Below are positions 19,224-27,899 of a stretch of 64,000 nucleotides of DNA, piece by piece. The position numbers were made by a program, and so were the translations under genes. Positions within the stretch are counted from its first letter, which is position 1; the number at the start of each line of letters is the position of its first letter. The notes below the pieces were generated by a model. It was given only the letters and a program-made list of their open reading frames with translations. It was not told where the DNA came from and did not search any database. This DNA comes from Pseudonocardia sp. 73-21 (GTDB lineage: Bacteria > Actinomycetota > Actinomycetes > Mycobacteriales > Pseudonocardiaceae). The DNA is taken from positions 15,615 through 79,614 of the forward strand of contig NZ_MKVV01000024.1 of assembly GCF_001899645.1 (NCBI RefSeq), read 5' to 3'.

Positions 19224-20164
19224 GCTCGCCCCGTGACCCCGCCGAGCACCCCGGCCGCGGTCTCGGCGTCGTCGACGGTGACAGTGAACCGGCGTCCGGA
19301 CCGGCGGGTCACGATCAGTGCCGGCCCCGACCGGAGGATCACCCCGCTGCCGCCGGGCACGAACCGGTAACCCCAGCCTCCGAACGACGCGGGGGAGACG
19401 TCGGCGGAGGTGGCGGAGAGGATGTCCTCGGCGGGGATGCGGACGCGGAGGAGCCCGAGCAGCCCCACCAGCACCGTCAGGCCGCGGCGGTCGGCGGTGA
19501 CGCGCACCCGGCCGTTCAGCAGGAACAGAACCCCGATGAGGATCAGCGCGACGGCCCCGCCGGGCGCCCCCACGACGGCGAGCGCGAGGCCTCCGGCCAG
19601 CGCCACCGCGCCGACGACCGGGATCCACACCACCGCGGTGGTGCGCGTCCAGCTGACCTGCTCGGTGTCGCTGATCGGGATGGGCGTGACGGGGGCCGGG
19701 TCGTGGTCGGTGAGGGGTGTGCGCGGAGCGACCAGCCACCCGATCCCCCCGGCCACGACGGCGACGCCCAGACCGGCCAGGAGCGTCCACCTCGGCAGGG
19801 TGACGCCGGCGCCGTCCGTGTGGTCGAGGTTGACCGCGACCGCGGCGTACTGGATGACGCCCAGGAACGCCGCGACCGCCCACGACACCGTGATCGCGAA
19901 CCGGGGCACGTCCTGGCGTGAGACGGCACCCGACCGGGCGGGCAGGGCTGCGAGCAGGGCGAACACCACCGCCAGCCCGACGCCGAGCCCGGCGGCCAGC
20001 CCGACGAAGATGCCGTGGCCCGCGTACCCGTCGACGGTGCCGTCGGCGGCGAAGTGCGACGCCATCCGCACTGGCAGCCGCTCGTGCTCCGCGATCAGCA
20101 CCGTGAGGGTGGGCGCGGCTGCGACCAGGTGGGGCACGCCGCCCAGCAGGGCCCTGCGCATCAT
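19217..20164 (-). CDS. DUF1648-type multi-pass membrane protein
   Basis: 315 aa. The N-terminus (LPVRMASHFAADGTVDGYA) is the DUF1648 signature, followed by several hydrophobic helices and a C-terminal soluble domain of about 100 residues (GRRFTVTVDDAETAA). Such proteins are frequent partners of YtrA-type GntR regulators. Function unknown; an envelope-stress or transport role would be a guess. The start has a GGGAGG site 5 nt upstream. Confidence 0.75.
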   Translation of the reverse strand: MMRRALLGGVPHLVAAAPTLTVLIAEHERLPVRMASHFAADGTVDGYAGHGIFVGLAAGLGVGLAVVFALLAALPARSGAVSRQDVPRFAITVSWAVAAFLGVIQYAAVAVNLDHTDGAGVTLPRWTLLAGLGVAVVAGGIGWLVAPRTPLTDHDPAPVTPIPISDTEQVSWTRTTAVVWIPVVGAVALAGGLALAVVGAPGGAVALILIGVLFLLNGRVRVTADRRGLTVLVGLLGLLRVRIPAEDILSATSADVSPASFGGWGYRFVPGGSGVILRSGPALIVTRRSGRRFTVTVDDAETAAGVLGGVTGRAC

Positions 20165-20178
20165 GACAACCTCCCGAC

Positions 20179-20201
20179 TTGTTATGCATCAACCATAACA
20201 A
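20179..20201. promoter_or_regulatory. Perfect inverted repeat, candidate GntR operator
   Basis: TTGTTATG, 7 bp, CATAACAA: a perfect 8+8 palindrome 14 bp upstream of the DUF1648 gene and ending one base before the stop codon of the next operon. AT-rich in a GC-rich region. Confidence 0.7.
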
Positions 20202-20202
20202 T

Positions 20203-21204
20203 TCAGGGTTCGGCGCGCACCTCCCCGATCCGGACGGGTCGGTGCTCGAGCCGGGACAGCGTGGCCGCCTCCGCGATGTAGGCCACTTCCAGGGCGTCCG
20301 CCACGGTGCACGGCGACGGCCGCTCCCCGGCCACGAACTCCACGAACGCGCCCAGCTCGGACCGGAACGCCGCGGCGAGCCGGTCCATGAAGAACCCGTG
20401 CGGTGGCCCGGCCGGGAACGTCACGCCGGGCTGGGTGGAGCGCAGCGGCAGGCCGTCGTCGAGGCCGGCGGCCACGCTGTCGAGCGATCCGTGCACCTCC
20501 AGTCGCACGTCGTAGCCCCGCGCGTTGTAGCGGCTGTTGGAGACCACGCCGATCGTGCCGTCGTCGAGGGTGAGCAGGACGGACGCGCTGGCGACGTCGC
20601 CGACCTCGGCGAAGAACGCCTCGCCGCGGTTGGCGCCGACCGCGTAGACCTCCACGACCTCGCGCCCGGTAACCCAGCGGACGGCGTCGAAGTCGTGCAC
20701 GGAGCAGTCGCGGAACAGCCCGCCGGATCCGGCGATGTAGGCGGCGGGCGGTGGGACCGGGTCGAGCGTCGTGGAGCGGACGGTGTGCAGGGCGCCCAGC
20801 TCCCCGCTGACGACGGCCTCCCGCGCGCCGAGGAACGCCGCGTCGAAGCGGCGGGGGTAGCCGATCTGCACCGGCGCGCCGGCGGCGTTCGCGGCGACGG
20901 TCACCGCGTCGGCGATGTCGGCCGCGAGCGGCTTCTCGCAGAACACCGGCAGGCCGGCCTCGACGGCGGCGAGCAGCAGCGTCGGGTGGGCGGCGGTGGC
21001 GGCCGCGATCAGCACCCCGTCGACGCCGGCGGCGAGCAGCTTCTCCGGCGAGTCCACAGGCTCTGCGCACACCCGCGCGGCCACCTCGGCCGTCACGTCC
21101 GGGTCGGCGTCGGTGACGACGAGCGAGTCGACGCGGTCGAGATCGTGCAGCGTCTGCGCGTGGAAGGCGCCGATCCGGCCCAGGCCGATGAGTCCGAGTC
21201 GCAT
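20203..21204 (-). CDS. Gfo/Idh/MocA-family dehydrogenase
   Basis: 333 aa NAD(P)-dependent sugar or cyclitol dehydrogenase. Nucleotide-binding GLIGLGRIGAFHA, the catalytic EKP motif (VFCEKPL) and HDFDAVRW near the active site are conserved, and the protein is close in pattern to inositol 2-dehydrogenase-like enzymes. It is the last gene of the PhyH-SDR-Gfo/Idh operon and starts on the SDR stop (TGATG). Substrate unknown. Confidence 0.85.
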   Translation of the reverse strand: MRLGLIGLGRIGAFHAQTLHDLDRVDSLVVTDADPDVTAEVAARVCAEPVDSPEKLLAAGVDGVLIAAATAAHPTLLLAAVEAGLPVFCEKPLAADIADAVTVAANAAGAPVQIGYPRRFDAAFLGAREAVVSGELGALHTVRSTTLDPVPPPAAYIAGSGGLFRDCSVHDFDAVRWVTGREVVEVYAVGANRGEAFFAEVGDVASASVLLTLDDGTIGVVSNSRYNARGYDVRLEVHGSLDSVAAGLDDGLPLRSTQPGVTFPAGPPHGFFMDRLAAAFRSELGAFVEFVAGERPSPCTVADALEVAYIAEAATLSRLEHRPVRIGEVRAEP

Positions 21205-21974
21205 CAGTCCAACCCTCCGACGACGTTCTGGTCCCAGTCGATGACGGAGCCGGTGACCACCCCGCTGCGGTCCGACAGCAGGAACACCACGAAGTCCGCG
21301 ATCTCGTCGACCTGCCCGAGCTTGCCCATCGGCACCCTGGCCGCCGCCTGGTCGAGCCAGGTGTCGTCGGCGGCGTGGAAGGCCTTCTGGGTGGCGTCCT
21401 CGCCCTCGGTGTCGGTCCACCCGATGTCGAGGCCGTTGATCCGGATGCGGTCGAAGCGGTGGGCGTGCGCGGCGTTGCGGGTGACGCCGGCGAGTCCGGC
21501 CTTCGCCGCCACGTACGGCGCGAGGTAGGGCTGCCCACCCAGCTCCGACGAGGAGATGATGTTGACGATCGACCCCGGGGCCCCGCGCCCCAGCATGTCC
21601 CGGACCGCGGCCTGCATGAGGAAGAACGGCCCGCGGAGGTTGACCGCGATGTGCCGGTCGAACAGGTCCGGGGTCGTGTCGAGCAGCGTGCCGCGGTCGG
21701 TGAGGCCGGCCGAGTTGACCAGCGCGTCGATGCGGCCGAACTCGGCGACCACGGCCGCGACCGACGCCTGCGCCTGCTCGACGTCGGCCACGTCGGTCCG
21801 GACGAAGAACGCGCCGATGTCGGCGGCGACCGTCGCGCCGAGCTCCGACCGTCGTCCGGTGACCGCGACGGTCGCCCCCTCCCGCACGGCGGCCCGCGCC
21901 ACCCCCGCGCCCACGCCCTGGGTACCGCCGGAGACGAGCACCACGCGGTCGGTGAGGAGCCCGGACGGGGTCAT
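21204..21974 (-). CDS. Short-chain dehydrogenase/reductase
   Basis: 256 aa classical SDR: cofactor loop SGGTQGVGAGVA, the NSAG motif (VNSAGLTDRG), catalytic Ser in ISSSELGG and YVAAK. It begins within the stop of the PhyH-like gene (ATGA) and ends at the start of a Gfo/Idh dehydrogenase, so the three are co-translated. Probably oxidises a hydroxyl group of the same substrate; identity unknown. Confidence 0.88.
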   Translation of the reverse strand: MTPSGLLTDRVVLVSGGTQGVGAGVARAAVREGATVAVTGRRSELGATVAADIGAFFVRTDVADVEQAQASVAAVVAEFGRIDALVNSAGLTDRGTLLDTTPDLFDRHIAVNLRGPFFLMQAAVRDMLGRGAPGSIVNIISSSELGGQPYLAPYVAAKAGLAGVTRNAAHAHRFDRIRINGLDIGWTDTEGEDATQKAFHAADDTWLDQAAARVPMGKLGQVDEIADFVVFLLSDRSGVVTGSVIDWDQNVVGGLD

Positions 21975-23083
21975 GCCGTCACCCGCTTCGACGCGTGCGC
22001 GGCCAGTGCTTCCTCGAAGCGCTCCTGCGTCCAGTCCTCCGCGAGCGCCTGCCGCACCACGTCGGCCTGGGTGGGGGGTGCGAGGCCGTCGACGGGCTGG
22101 TCGCGGTCGAGGTTCGTGGGAAAGGCGTAGCCCTCCGCGGCGGCCGCGATCGCGTGCTCGGGGTGCGGATGGGTGCGCAGAGCCCGGTAGACGGCCACGC
22201 AGACGCGGGTGCGGTCGACCGCGTCCATCGCCCGCCCGAACGCCGAGGACACCTGCAGGAGGTTGGCCATCCGGTGCAGGTCGGCGGAGACGTTGCCGCC
22301 CGCGCCGTGGATCACCGCCGGGTTGAAGAACGCCGCGTCGCCCTTGCGGAGCGGGAGCTGGACGTGGTGGTCCACGAAGTACCCGCGGAACTCCGGCCGG
22401 TTCGTGGCGAGGTAGCCGGGGCCGTACTTCTGCGAGTGCGGCAGGTAGAGCGTCGGACCGCTCTCCAGCGGCATGTCGGAGTGCGCCACCGCGCCCTGCA
22501 GCGTCAGCACGGGGGAGAGCCGGTGGACGTGCTGCGGGTACTGCTCGATCACGTCGGGGGCGAGGAAGCCGAGGTGGTAGTCGCGGTGGCCCACCTGCGC
22601 CTTCCCGCCGGGGTGCACGACGTTGGGCTGCGACGTCACCTGGTAGCCCGGGCCCAGCCACGCGTGGCTGACCTTCGCGATCACGTCGTTGGCGTAGTAC
22701 TCGACGAACACCTCGGGCGCGGTGACGGCGAGCTTCTCCAGCGCGTTCCAGATGCGGTCGTTGGAGCCGGCGGCGGCGAAGTGGTCGCCCCGTGAGGTGC
22801 CGGCCGCGATCAGCTGCTCGAACACCGCCGTGGCGTGGTCGATCACCGCGGTGTCCGGGAACGCCCCGCGGATCACGACGACGCCGGGCCCGTTGGCGAA
22901 CGCGTGGACCAGCTCGTCAGAGGGAGCGGCGCGGAAACCGTCGAGGTCGTAGACCACGATCTCCTGCTCGACGGCGGCGGCGTGCGGGTAGTCGGCGGGA
23001 TCGGTGCGCTCCCCCAGGACGGCCCGCAGGTCGTCGAGCCGGCAGCCGTCCTCGGTCCATCTGCTGGTCAGCGTCTGTGGCAT
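21971..23083 (-). CDS. Phytanoyl-CoA dioxygenase (PhyH)-family Fe(II)/2-oxoglutarate oxygenase
   Basis: 370 aa. The facial triad is visible as HRDYH (HxD) and a distal His in VIHGAGGN, with the PhyH-type LESGPTLYLPHSQ segment between. Such enzymes hydroxylate or oxidatively demethylate small molecules. First gene of an operon with an SDR and a Gfo/Idh dehydrogenase, divergent from a LacI regulator. The ATG start follows a TACGCT leaderless -10 element. The pairing of an oxygenase with a sugar/cyclitol-type dehydrogenase parallels the P450 operon 4 kb further on. Confidence 0.8.
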   Translation of the reverse strand: MPQTLTSRWTEDGCRLDDLRAVLGERTDPADYPHAAAVEQEIVVYDLDGFRAAPSDELVHAFANGPGVVVIRGAFPDTAVIDHATAVFEQLIAAGTSRGDHFAAAGSNDRIWNALEKLAVTAPEVFVEYYANDVIAKVSHAWLGPGYQVTSQPNVVHPGGKAQVGHRDYHLGFLAPDVIEQYPQHVHRLSPVLTLQGAVAHSDMPLESGPTLYLPHSQKYGPGYLATNRPEFRGYFVDHHVQLPLRKGDAAFFNPAVIHGAGGNVSADLHRMANLLQVSSAFGRAMDAVDRTRVCVAVYRALRTHPHPEHAIAAAAEGYAFPTNLDRDQPVDGLAPPTQADVVRQALAEDWTQERFEEALAAHASKRVTA

Positions 23084-23089
23084 GGCCTC

Positions 23090-23095
23090 AGCGTA
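23090..23095 (-). promoter_or_regulatory. -10 element of a leaderless promoter (TACGCT)
   Basis: On the minus strand TACGCT ends 6 nt before the ATG of the PhyH-like gene at 23083. Confidence 0.45.
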
Positions 23096-23143
23096 GGAAG
23101 GCGGGCTCGCGCGGAACCGGCGGAAAGCCTTCAATAAACCGTC

Positions 23144-24184
23144 ATGGTGCACACCCACCCGCTCCGCGAGATCGCGCGCCAGGCCGGCGTCAGCGAGGCC
23201 ACGGTCGACCGCGTCCTCAACCGCCGCGGCGGCGTGCGGGCCGCGACCGCGGAGTCGGTGCACCAGGCCGTCGCCGATCTCGACCGGCAGCGCACCCAGG
23301 TGCGGCTGACCGGCCGGATGTTCCTCGTCGACCTCGTGATGCAGGCGCCGCAGCGGTTCTCCTCCGAGGTGCGGGCCGCGCTGGAGACCGAGCTGCCGTC
23401 GCTGCGCCCCGCCGTGTTCCGGGCCCGCTTCCACCTGTGCGAGACGGCCCCGGTCGCCGAGCTCGTCGCGGTGCTGGACGGCATCGGCCGCCGCGGGTCA
23501 CAGGGCGTGGTGCTCAAGGCGCCCGACGTCCCCGAGATCGCCGACGCCGCGGCACGGCTCGTGCGCGCGGGGATCCCGGTGGTCACGCTCGTCACCGACC
23601 TCCCCGCGAGCGGGCGTCAGGCCTACGTCGGCATCGACAACCGGGCCGCGGGCGCCACCGCCGCCTACCTCGTCGGACAGTGGCTGCGCCACGACCCCGG
23701 TGACGTGCTGGTGACGCTCTCACGCACGTCGTTCCGCGGGGAGGAGGAGCGAGGGGAGGGCTTCCGCGCCGCTCTGGACGGGCGCCGTGCCGTCGTCACC
23801 CTGACGGAGACCGACGGGCTCGACGCGACGATGCGCGAGCGGGTGGCCGGCGTGCTCGACGCCCACCCGGGCATCCGGGCCGTCTACTCGGCCGGGGGCG
23901 GCAACGTCGCCATCCTCGACGCGTTCGACGAACGCCGCCGCGAGTGCGCGGTGTTCGTGGCCCACGACCTCGACGCCGACAACACCCGCCTGCTGCGGGC
24001 CGGACGGATCTCGGTGGTGCTGCACCACGACCTCGCCCACGACGTCCGACGCGCCGCGCACGTGATCATGCAGGCCCACCGGGCGCTTCCCGGCGGCATT
24101 CTGACGTGGCCGTCGAGCATCCAGGTGATCACGCCCTACAACGCCCCCGCCCACAACCCGACCGACGGCCTGAGCGGGACCTAG
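23144..24184 (+). CDS. LacI-family transcriptional regulator
   Basis: 346 aa. N-terminal helix-turn-helix LREIARQAGVSEATVDRVLNRRGGV, followed by a periplasmic-binding-protein-like effector domain (VTLVTDLPASGRQAYVGIDNR). It is divergent from the PhyH operon across 60 bp and is its probable regulator. The VDRVLN variant of the usual VSRVLN is seen in a subgroup with ribose/inositol-like effector domains. Its TAG stop overlaps the convergent YeeE gene stop in a shared CTAG. Confidence 0.88.
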   Translation: MVHTHPLREIARQAGVSEATVDRVLNRRGGVRAATAESVHQAVADLDRQRTQVRLTGRMFLVDLVMQAPQRFSSEVRAALETELPSLRPAVFRARFHLCETAPVAELVAVLDGIGRRGSQGVVLKAPDVPEIADAAARLVRAGIPVVTLVTDLPASGRQAYVGIDNRAAGATAAYLVGQWLRHDPGDVLVTLSRTSFRGEEERGEGFRAALDGRRAVVTLTETDGLDATMRERVAGVLDAHPGIRAVYSAGGGNVAILDAFDERRRECAVFVAHDLDADNTRLLRAGRISVVLHHDLAHDVRRAAHVIMQAHRALPGGILTWPSSIQVITPYNAPAHNPTDGLSGT

Positions 24185-24597
24185 CGTCCGCAGGAACCGG
24201 TGTCGATGAGGAGGTACCTCGTGGTGGTCCAGCGGCACAGCCGGATGCCGACGACGACACCGGCGATCGAGACGAGCGCCGGCAGGTACCCACTGCCGAC
24301 CTGGATGATCGGGATGGCCGGGCACCCGCCCGAGATCGCCCAGCCGATACCGAACAGTGCCGCACCGGGCACGACGCCGGCGTGGATGCGCGGGGGTGTC
24401 CGACGCACCCGCGCGACGGCGAAGACGACCACGATGATCGCGACGGCGCCGGCGAAGGCGAGGAACATCCGGAGGTCCTGGAAGGTGAACATGCGGTTCA
24501 GCTCGGCGTAGTCGCCGAACCCGATGTTCGAGACCGTGAAACCGAGCGCCAGCCCGGTGACGATGTTGGCGAGCAGGATTCCGCCCTGGGTCCGCAT
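24181..24597 (-). CDS. YeeE/YedE (DUF6691-like) sulfur transport half, distal
   Basis: 138 aa, about four membrane helices with the conserved cysteine loop ISGGCPAIPI. Half-size YeeE/YedE proteins act in pairs and are linked to thiosulfate or other sulfur uptake. It starts on the stop of the preceding half (TGATG), and the stop shares CTAG with the LacI gene. Confidence 0.78.
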   Translation of the reverse strand: MRTQGGILLANIVTGLALGFTVSNIGFGDYAELNRMFTFQDLRMFLAFAGAVAIIVVVFAVARVRRTPPRIHAGVVPGAALFGIGWAISGGCPAIPIIQVGSGYLPALVSIAGVVVGIRLCRWTTTRYLLIDTGSCGR

Positions 24598-25205
24598 CAG
24601 ACGACCTTCCACAGCAGGAACGACACGGCGACGGCGGTGCCGAAGAAGACGGCGGTGGCCAGGAGGCTGGCCGGGTACAACCGCCCGCAGCCCTGCAACC
24701 CGTGGCCCGAGCTGCAGCCTCCGGCGAGGCGGGTGCCGAAGCCGACGAGCAGGCCGCCGAGGAACAGGATGCCGACCATCATCACCGGGTTGCCGGTGAC
24801 GAGCTCGCTGAAGCCCGCCCCCATGTCGAAACGGACCTCGAAGCGACCGGACGTGATCGCCGCGACGAACCCGCCGACCAGGATCGAACCGAGCAGGGCG
24901 GCCTGGCTGACCAGCGACGCCGGGCGGGGCGGCCGCCGGGGCGGCAGGCTCACGTTCCGTCCGCGCGGCGGCGGCGTCACCGCGCCGGGACCGCGGGGCG
25001 CCGTCGCCACGAGGGCGTCGACCAGGGCACGCTGCTCGATCTCGTCCTGCGCCTGTCGCCGCTCGAGCTCCCGCTCGGCGCGCCAGTGCAGCACGCGGTC
25101 CCACGCTCCGGACACCCCGAAGGACCGGTCGGTGCTCAGCGTGTAGGCGATCGTGACCAGGGCGAGCCCGATCGCGCCCGCCCACCACGGCCAGTAGTCG
25201 TTCAT
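24597..25205 (-). CDS. YeeE/YedE sulfur transport protein, proximal
   Basis: 202 aa. One N-terminal helix, a charged cytoplasmic linker of about 60 residues ([17 protein letters not shown]), then membrane helices with the TsuA-like motif [14 protein letters not shown]. The long inserted linker is unusual for the family. Overlaps its neighbours by ATGA and TGATG, forming a three-gene operon with the Cys-rich protein upstream. Confidence 0.8.
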   Translation of the reverse strand: MNDYWPWWAGAIGLALVTIAYTLSTDRSFGVSGAWDRVLHWRAERELERRQAQDEIEQRALVDALVATAPRGPGAVTPPPRGRNVSLPPRRPPRPASLVSQAALLGSILVGGFVAAITSGRFEVRFDMGAGFSELVTGNPVMMVGILFLGGLLVGFGTRLAGGCSSGHGLQGCGRLYPASLLATAVFFGTAVAVSFLLWKVV

Positions 25206-25615
25206 GACGGGCTCCTCATCCACTCGGCCAGGCGCTTCCACCAGGGACGCGTCGGAACGGGCTCATCCACCGATCGTGGTGTCGGAGCCGGGGGGCACTC
25301 GTCCTCCGGCTGGAGGCGATCAGAAGACGGCGCGTGCTCGAACAGCAAGTCGACGAGCGTGGGCGCGCCGCCCGGGGTACGCGCGCCGTGCGGGCCACCG
25401 GGCCCGGGGCCCCGGCCGGCCACCGCGCTCTGCAGGCTCGCCTCGTGACCGTTGGGGAGCAGGTTCAACGGGACGTACTGGCCCCGGAGCGACTGCTTGT
25501 ACCGGGCGCACTCGCGCCACCCGTCGGCACTGTCGCAGTAGCAGCGTCGCCACCCGTCCAGGCTGGCGTTGAGCAGGGGGAACAGCGGACACTCCGCTGT
25601 GTGTGAGCAGGCCAT
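25202..25615 (-). CDS. Small cysteine-rich protein of unknown function, first gene of the YeeE operon
   Basis: 137 aa. The first 55 residues hold a compact Cys pattern (C-x5-C-PLFPLL, then CYC-x8-C-ARYK and PLNLLPNG), resembling small metal-binding or Fe-S modules found in many bacteria; the remainder is Pro-rich and ends in a short WWKRLAEW helix. It may chaperone or handle sulfur for the YeeE pair; this is inference from coupling only (ATGA overlap with the next gene). Confidence 0.65.
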   Translation of the reverse strand: MACSHTAECPLFPLLNASLDGWRRCYCDSADGWRECARYKQSLRGQYVPLNLLPNGHEASLQSAVAGRGPGPGGPHGARTPGGAPTLVDLLFEHAPSSDRLQPEDECPPAPTPRSVDEPVPTRPWWKRLAEWMRSPS

Positions 25616-25695
25616 CTCTGTCCGTTCCGGTCAGGGCCGACCCGGGGTCGTCCCGGGACGTGGCGGGGGTGGGGTCGCGCGGCGGCAACGGTGGC

Positions 25696-26529
25696 TCATG
25701 TCCCGCCACCACGTTCGGTACCCGACCCGATGTCGATCGGCTGTCGTTCGTCCCGGTCGAGCTGCGGCGCCGCCGGGGCGCGCACGGTGGCCGCCGCGAG
25801 ACCGCTCCGTCGCCGCGGCACGGCCGCCGGGCCGGGCACGGCCGCCGGGTCGGGCACGGTGCCGGCCCGGCGCAGGTCCGTCAGGCACGAACGGAGCATC
25901 TCGGCGTGTTGGCCCCCGATGCCGGCCTGATCGCAGTCGTGGACGGCGGCCGTGACGACATCCAGGGCCATGGCTGTGTCGCCGGCCTCGGCGAAGGTCA
26001 GCCCGAGCCCCAGGCGGGTGGTGAGGGTGTCGGGGTGGGACGGCCCCAGGACGCGGTTGCGCTGAGGTGCGACCCGGGAGTACAGCCACAGTGCCTCGGA
26101 CAACCGTCCGGCCAGCCGGTGGGTGGTCGCCAGCGCGTCGCGGGCGGTGAGCGTCGCGGTGTGCTCGTCCCCGAACACCCGCTCGCGCCCGGCGAGGTTC
26201 GCGAGCATGAGGTGCGCGCCGTCCTCCTCCTGCCCGGCCATGACGTAGGCCACGGCGAGGTTGCCCTCGACGACGAGGGTCTCGGGGTGGTCCTCACCGA
26301 GGAGTGCGCGGCAGTCGTTCAGCAACGACACCAGCGCGACCACCGCCCGCTGCACCTGCCCGTCGGTCAGCTGCTCGGCCGCGGCGGCGTTGCGGAAGGC
26401 CAGGGCCGCCACATCGCCGGAGCCCGGCTGTGCGTCCCCGGAGACGATGACGGGCACGACGGAAGGACGCCCGATCCGCCCGGCCGGCTGCCGGGTGATC
26501 CTCCCTCTCGTCCCATGCTGCCCGTTCAC
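25696..26529 (-). CDS. Tetratricopeptide-repeat protein
   Basis: 277 aa. At least three kinesin-light-chain-type TPR units are visible around LLGEDHPETLVVEGNLAVAY, VFGDEHTATLTARDALA and VLGPSHPDTLTTRLGLGLT, each about 42 residues. No enzymatic or membrane domain. The C-terminal 60 residues are Ala/Pro/Arg-rich. The GTG start at 26529 lacks a strong ribosome site, and a later start near residue 25 is possible. Function unknown. Confidence 0.6.
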   Translation of the reverse strand: MNGQHGTRGRITRQPAGRIGRPSVVPVIVSGDAQPGSGDVAALAFRNAAAAEQLTDGQVQRAVVALVSLLNDCRALLGEDHPETLVVEGNLAVAYVMAGQEEDGAHLMLANLAGRERVFGDEHTATLTARDALATTHRLAGRLSEALWLYSRVAPQRNRVLGPSHPDTLTTRLGLGLTFAEAGDTAMALDVVTAAVHDCDQAGIGGQHAEMLRSCLTDLRRAGTVPDPAAVPGPAAVPRRRSGLAAATVRAPAAPQLDRDERQPIDIGSGTERGGGT

Positions 26530-26814
26530 CTGAATGTGGACCTTCCTCGCCGCCGCAACTGTCTGTGAGCACGTTATGGGCGGACAGCCACCGCCATCGA
26601 CTCCGTACCTCGGCGTACGACGGATGGCGTGACGGATGCGGTTACCGGGGGACGGCCCGAATGAGCGGAGTAGAGCAATACGCTGATCGGCTCATTTTTC
26701 GATCGGCCGTTTGAATCATAATGAGTTGAGAGGTCGCATTCGGTCGCCGAACGGCGCGACAGGCCTCTCGTCGGTGGTGACGGCGCCGCCACCGCCATGT
26801 CGTCCGATGAGGCC

Positions 26815-26843
26815 TTGACAAGGAGCGTATCGGGCCCCACGCT
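26815..26843 (+). promoter_or_regulatory. Sigma-70-type promoter for the dehydrogenase-P450 operon
   Basis: A consensus -35 TTGACA (26815-26820), then 17 nt, then CACGCT (26838-26843) as a poor -10. The operator palindrome begins at the next base, so a bound repressor would cover the start site. Confidence 0.5.
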
Positions 26844-26861
26844 GATTAGCACGTGCTAATC
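26844..26861. promoter_or_regulatory. Perfect 18-bp palindrome, candidate LacI operator
   Basis: GATTAGCACGTGCTAATC, perfectly symmetrical with a central CG, as in many LacI-family operators. It overlaps the expected transcription start of the operon at 26883-30933. The LacI gene at the far end of the operon (30979-31950) is the probable partner. Confidence 0.7.
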
Positions 26862-26882
26862 GCTTCGAGCCGAGGAAGTGTC

Positions 26883-27899
26883 GTGCCCTCATCCCCGATC
26901 CGCATCGGACTCATCGGCGCCGGCCGCATCGGCGCCTCCCACGCGGCGCTGCTGGCGCAGCACGTGCCGTCCGCCCGGCTGGTGGCCGTCGCCGATCCCC
27001 GCCCCGGGGTCGCCGCCGCACTGGCCGAGCCGCTGGGCGCCCGCGGCGAGACGTCCCCGGAGGCCGTGCTCGGCGCCGCCGACGTCGACGCCGTCGTCAT
27101 CGCCGCGTCGACCACCGCGCACTCCCCGCTCGTCGTCGCCGCGGCCGGGGCGGGCAAGCACGTGTTCTGCGAGAAGCCTGCGGGCCTCACGCTCGCGGAG
27201 ATCGAGGCGGGCCGGGCCGCCACGGCGGCCGCCGGTGTGGCGTTCCAGATCGGGTTCAACCGGCGGTTCGCCGCCGACTTCCGGGCCGCGCACGACGCCG
27301 TGGTCGTCGGCCGCATCGGCGAGGTGCGCATGATGCGCTCGCTGACCCGCGATCCCGGCGCCGGCCTGGCGGACGCCGGCGCGATCCCGCCCGGGACGAT
27401 CTTCACGCAGACCCTGATCCACGACTTCGACACCCTCAACTGGTTCAACCCCGGTGCCCGCGCGGTCGACGTGCTCGCCACCGCCGACGCCCTGGTCGCC
27501 CCGGAGTTCCGCGACGCCGGCCTGCTCGACACGGCCGTCGTCGTCATCCGCTACGAGAACGGCGCGATCGCCACCGCCGAGGCCAACTTCGCCGCCGCCT
27601 ACGGCTACGACGTGCGCGCCGAGGTGTTCGGCTCGGGCGGCATGGTGGCGGCGGGCGAGGACGGCGGCGCCGCCCGTCACGAGCGGTTGGCCGGCCGGCT
27701 CGTCGGCGACACCGAGCTCATGCGCGACGCCTACGTCGGCGAGTTCGCGGAGTTCGTCGCCGCGGTCGGAGAGGGCCGCGCGCCCGCCGTCACCGGGGAG
27801 GACGCGATGGCCGCGTACGCGATCGCGGAGGCGTGCCTGGAGTCGCACCGCACCGGCACCCGCGTCGCGGTCCGGCAGGTCACGGGGGTGGCAGCGTGA
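26883..27899 (+). CDS. Inositol 2-dehydrogenase-like Gfo/Idh/MocA oxidoreductase
   Basis: 338 aa from a GTG preceded by GAGGAAG. Rossmann motif GLIGAGRIGASHA, EKP motif in VFCEKPAGL, active-site IHDFDTLNWF and GFNRRFAADF: the pattern of myo-inositol/scyllo-inosose dehydrogenases (IolG type). First gene of an operon with a TIM-barrel isomerase and a P450-reductase fusion, each start overlapping the previous stop. A substrate in the cyclitol or sugar class is likely. Confidence 0.85.
   Translation: MPSSPIRIGLIGAGRIGASHAALLAQHVPSARLVAVADPRPGVAAALAEPLGARGETSPEAVLGAADVDAVVIAASTTAHSPLVVAAAGAGKHVFCEKPAGLTLAEIEAGRAATAAAGVAFQIGFNRRFAADFRAAHDAVVVGRIGEVRMMRSLTRDPGAGLADAGAIPPGTIFTQTLIHDFDTLNWFNPGARAVDVLATADALVAPEFRDAGLLDTAVVVIRYENGAIATAEANFAAAYGYDVRAEVFGSGGMVAAGEDGGAARHERLAGRLVGDTELMRDAYVGEFAEFVAAVGEGRAPAVTGEDAMAAYAIAEACLESHRTGTRVAVRQVTGVAA

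Larger units (their letters stand above)
26530..26882. other. 353-bp intergenic region, partly AT-rich
   Basis: No gene seen. The segment 26680-26740 is clearly AT-richer than the surroundings and contains CTCATT (26691) and AATGAG (26720), with another AATGAG near 26660. The right end holds a promoter and operator for the dehydrogenase-P450 operon (TTGACA at 26815 and the palindrome at 26844). Confidence 0.6.
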
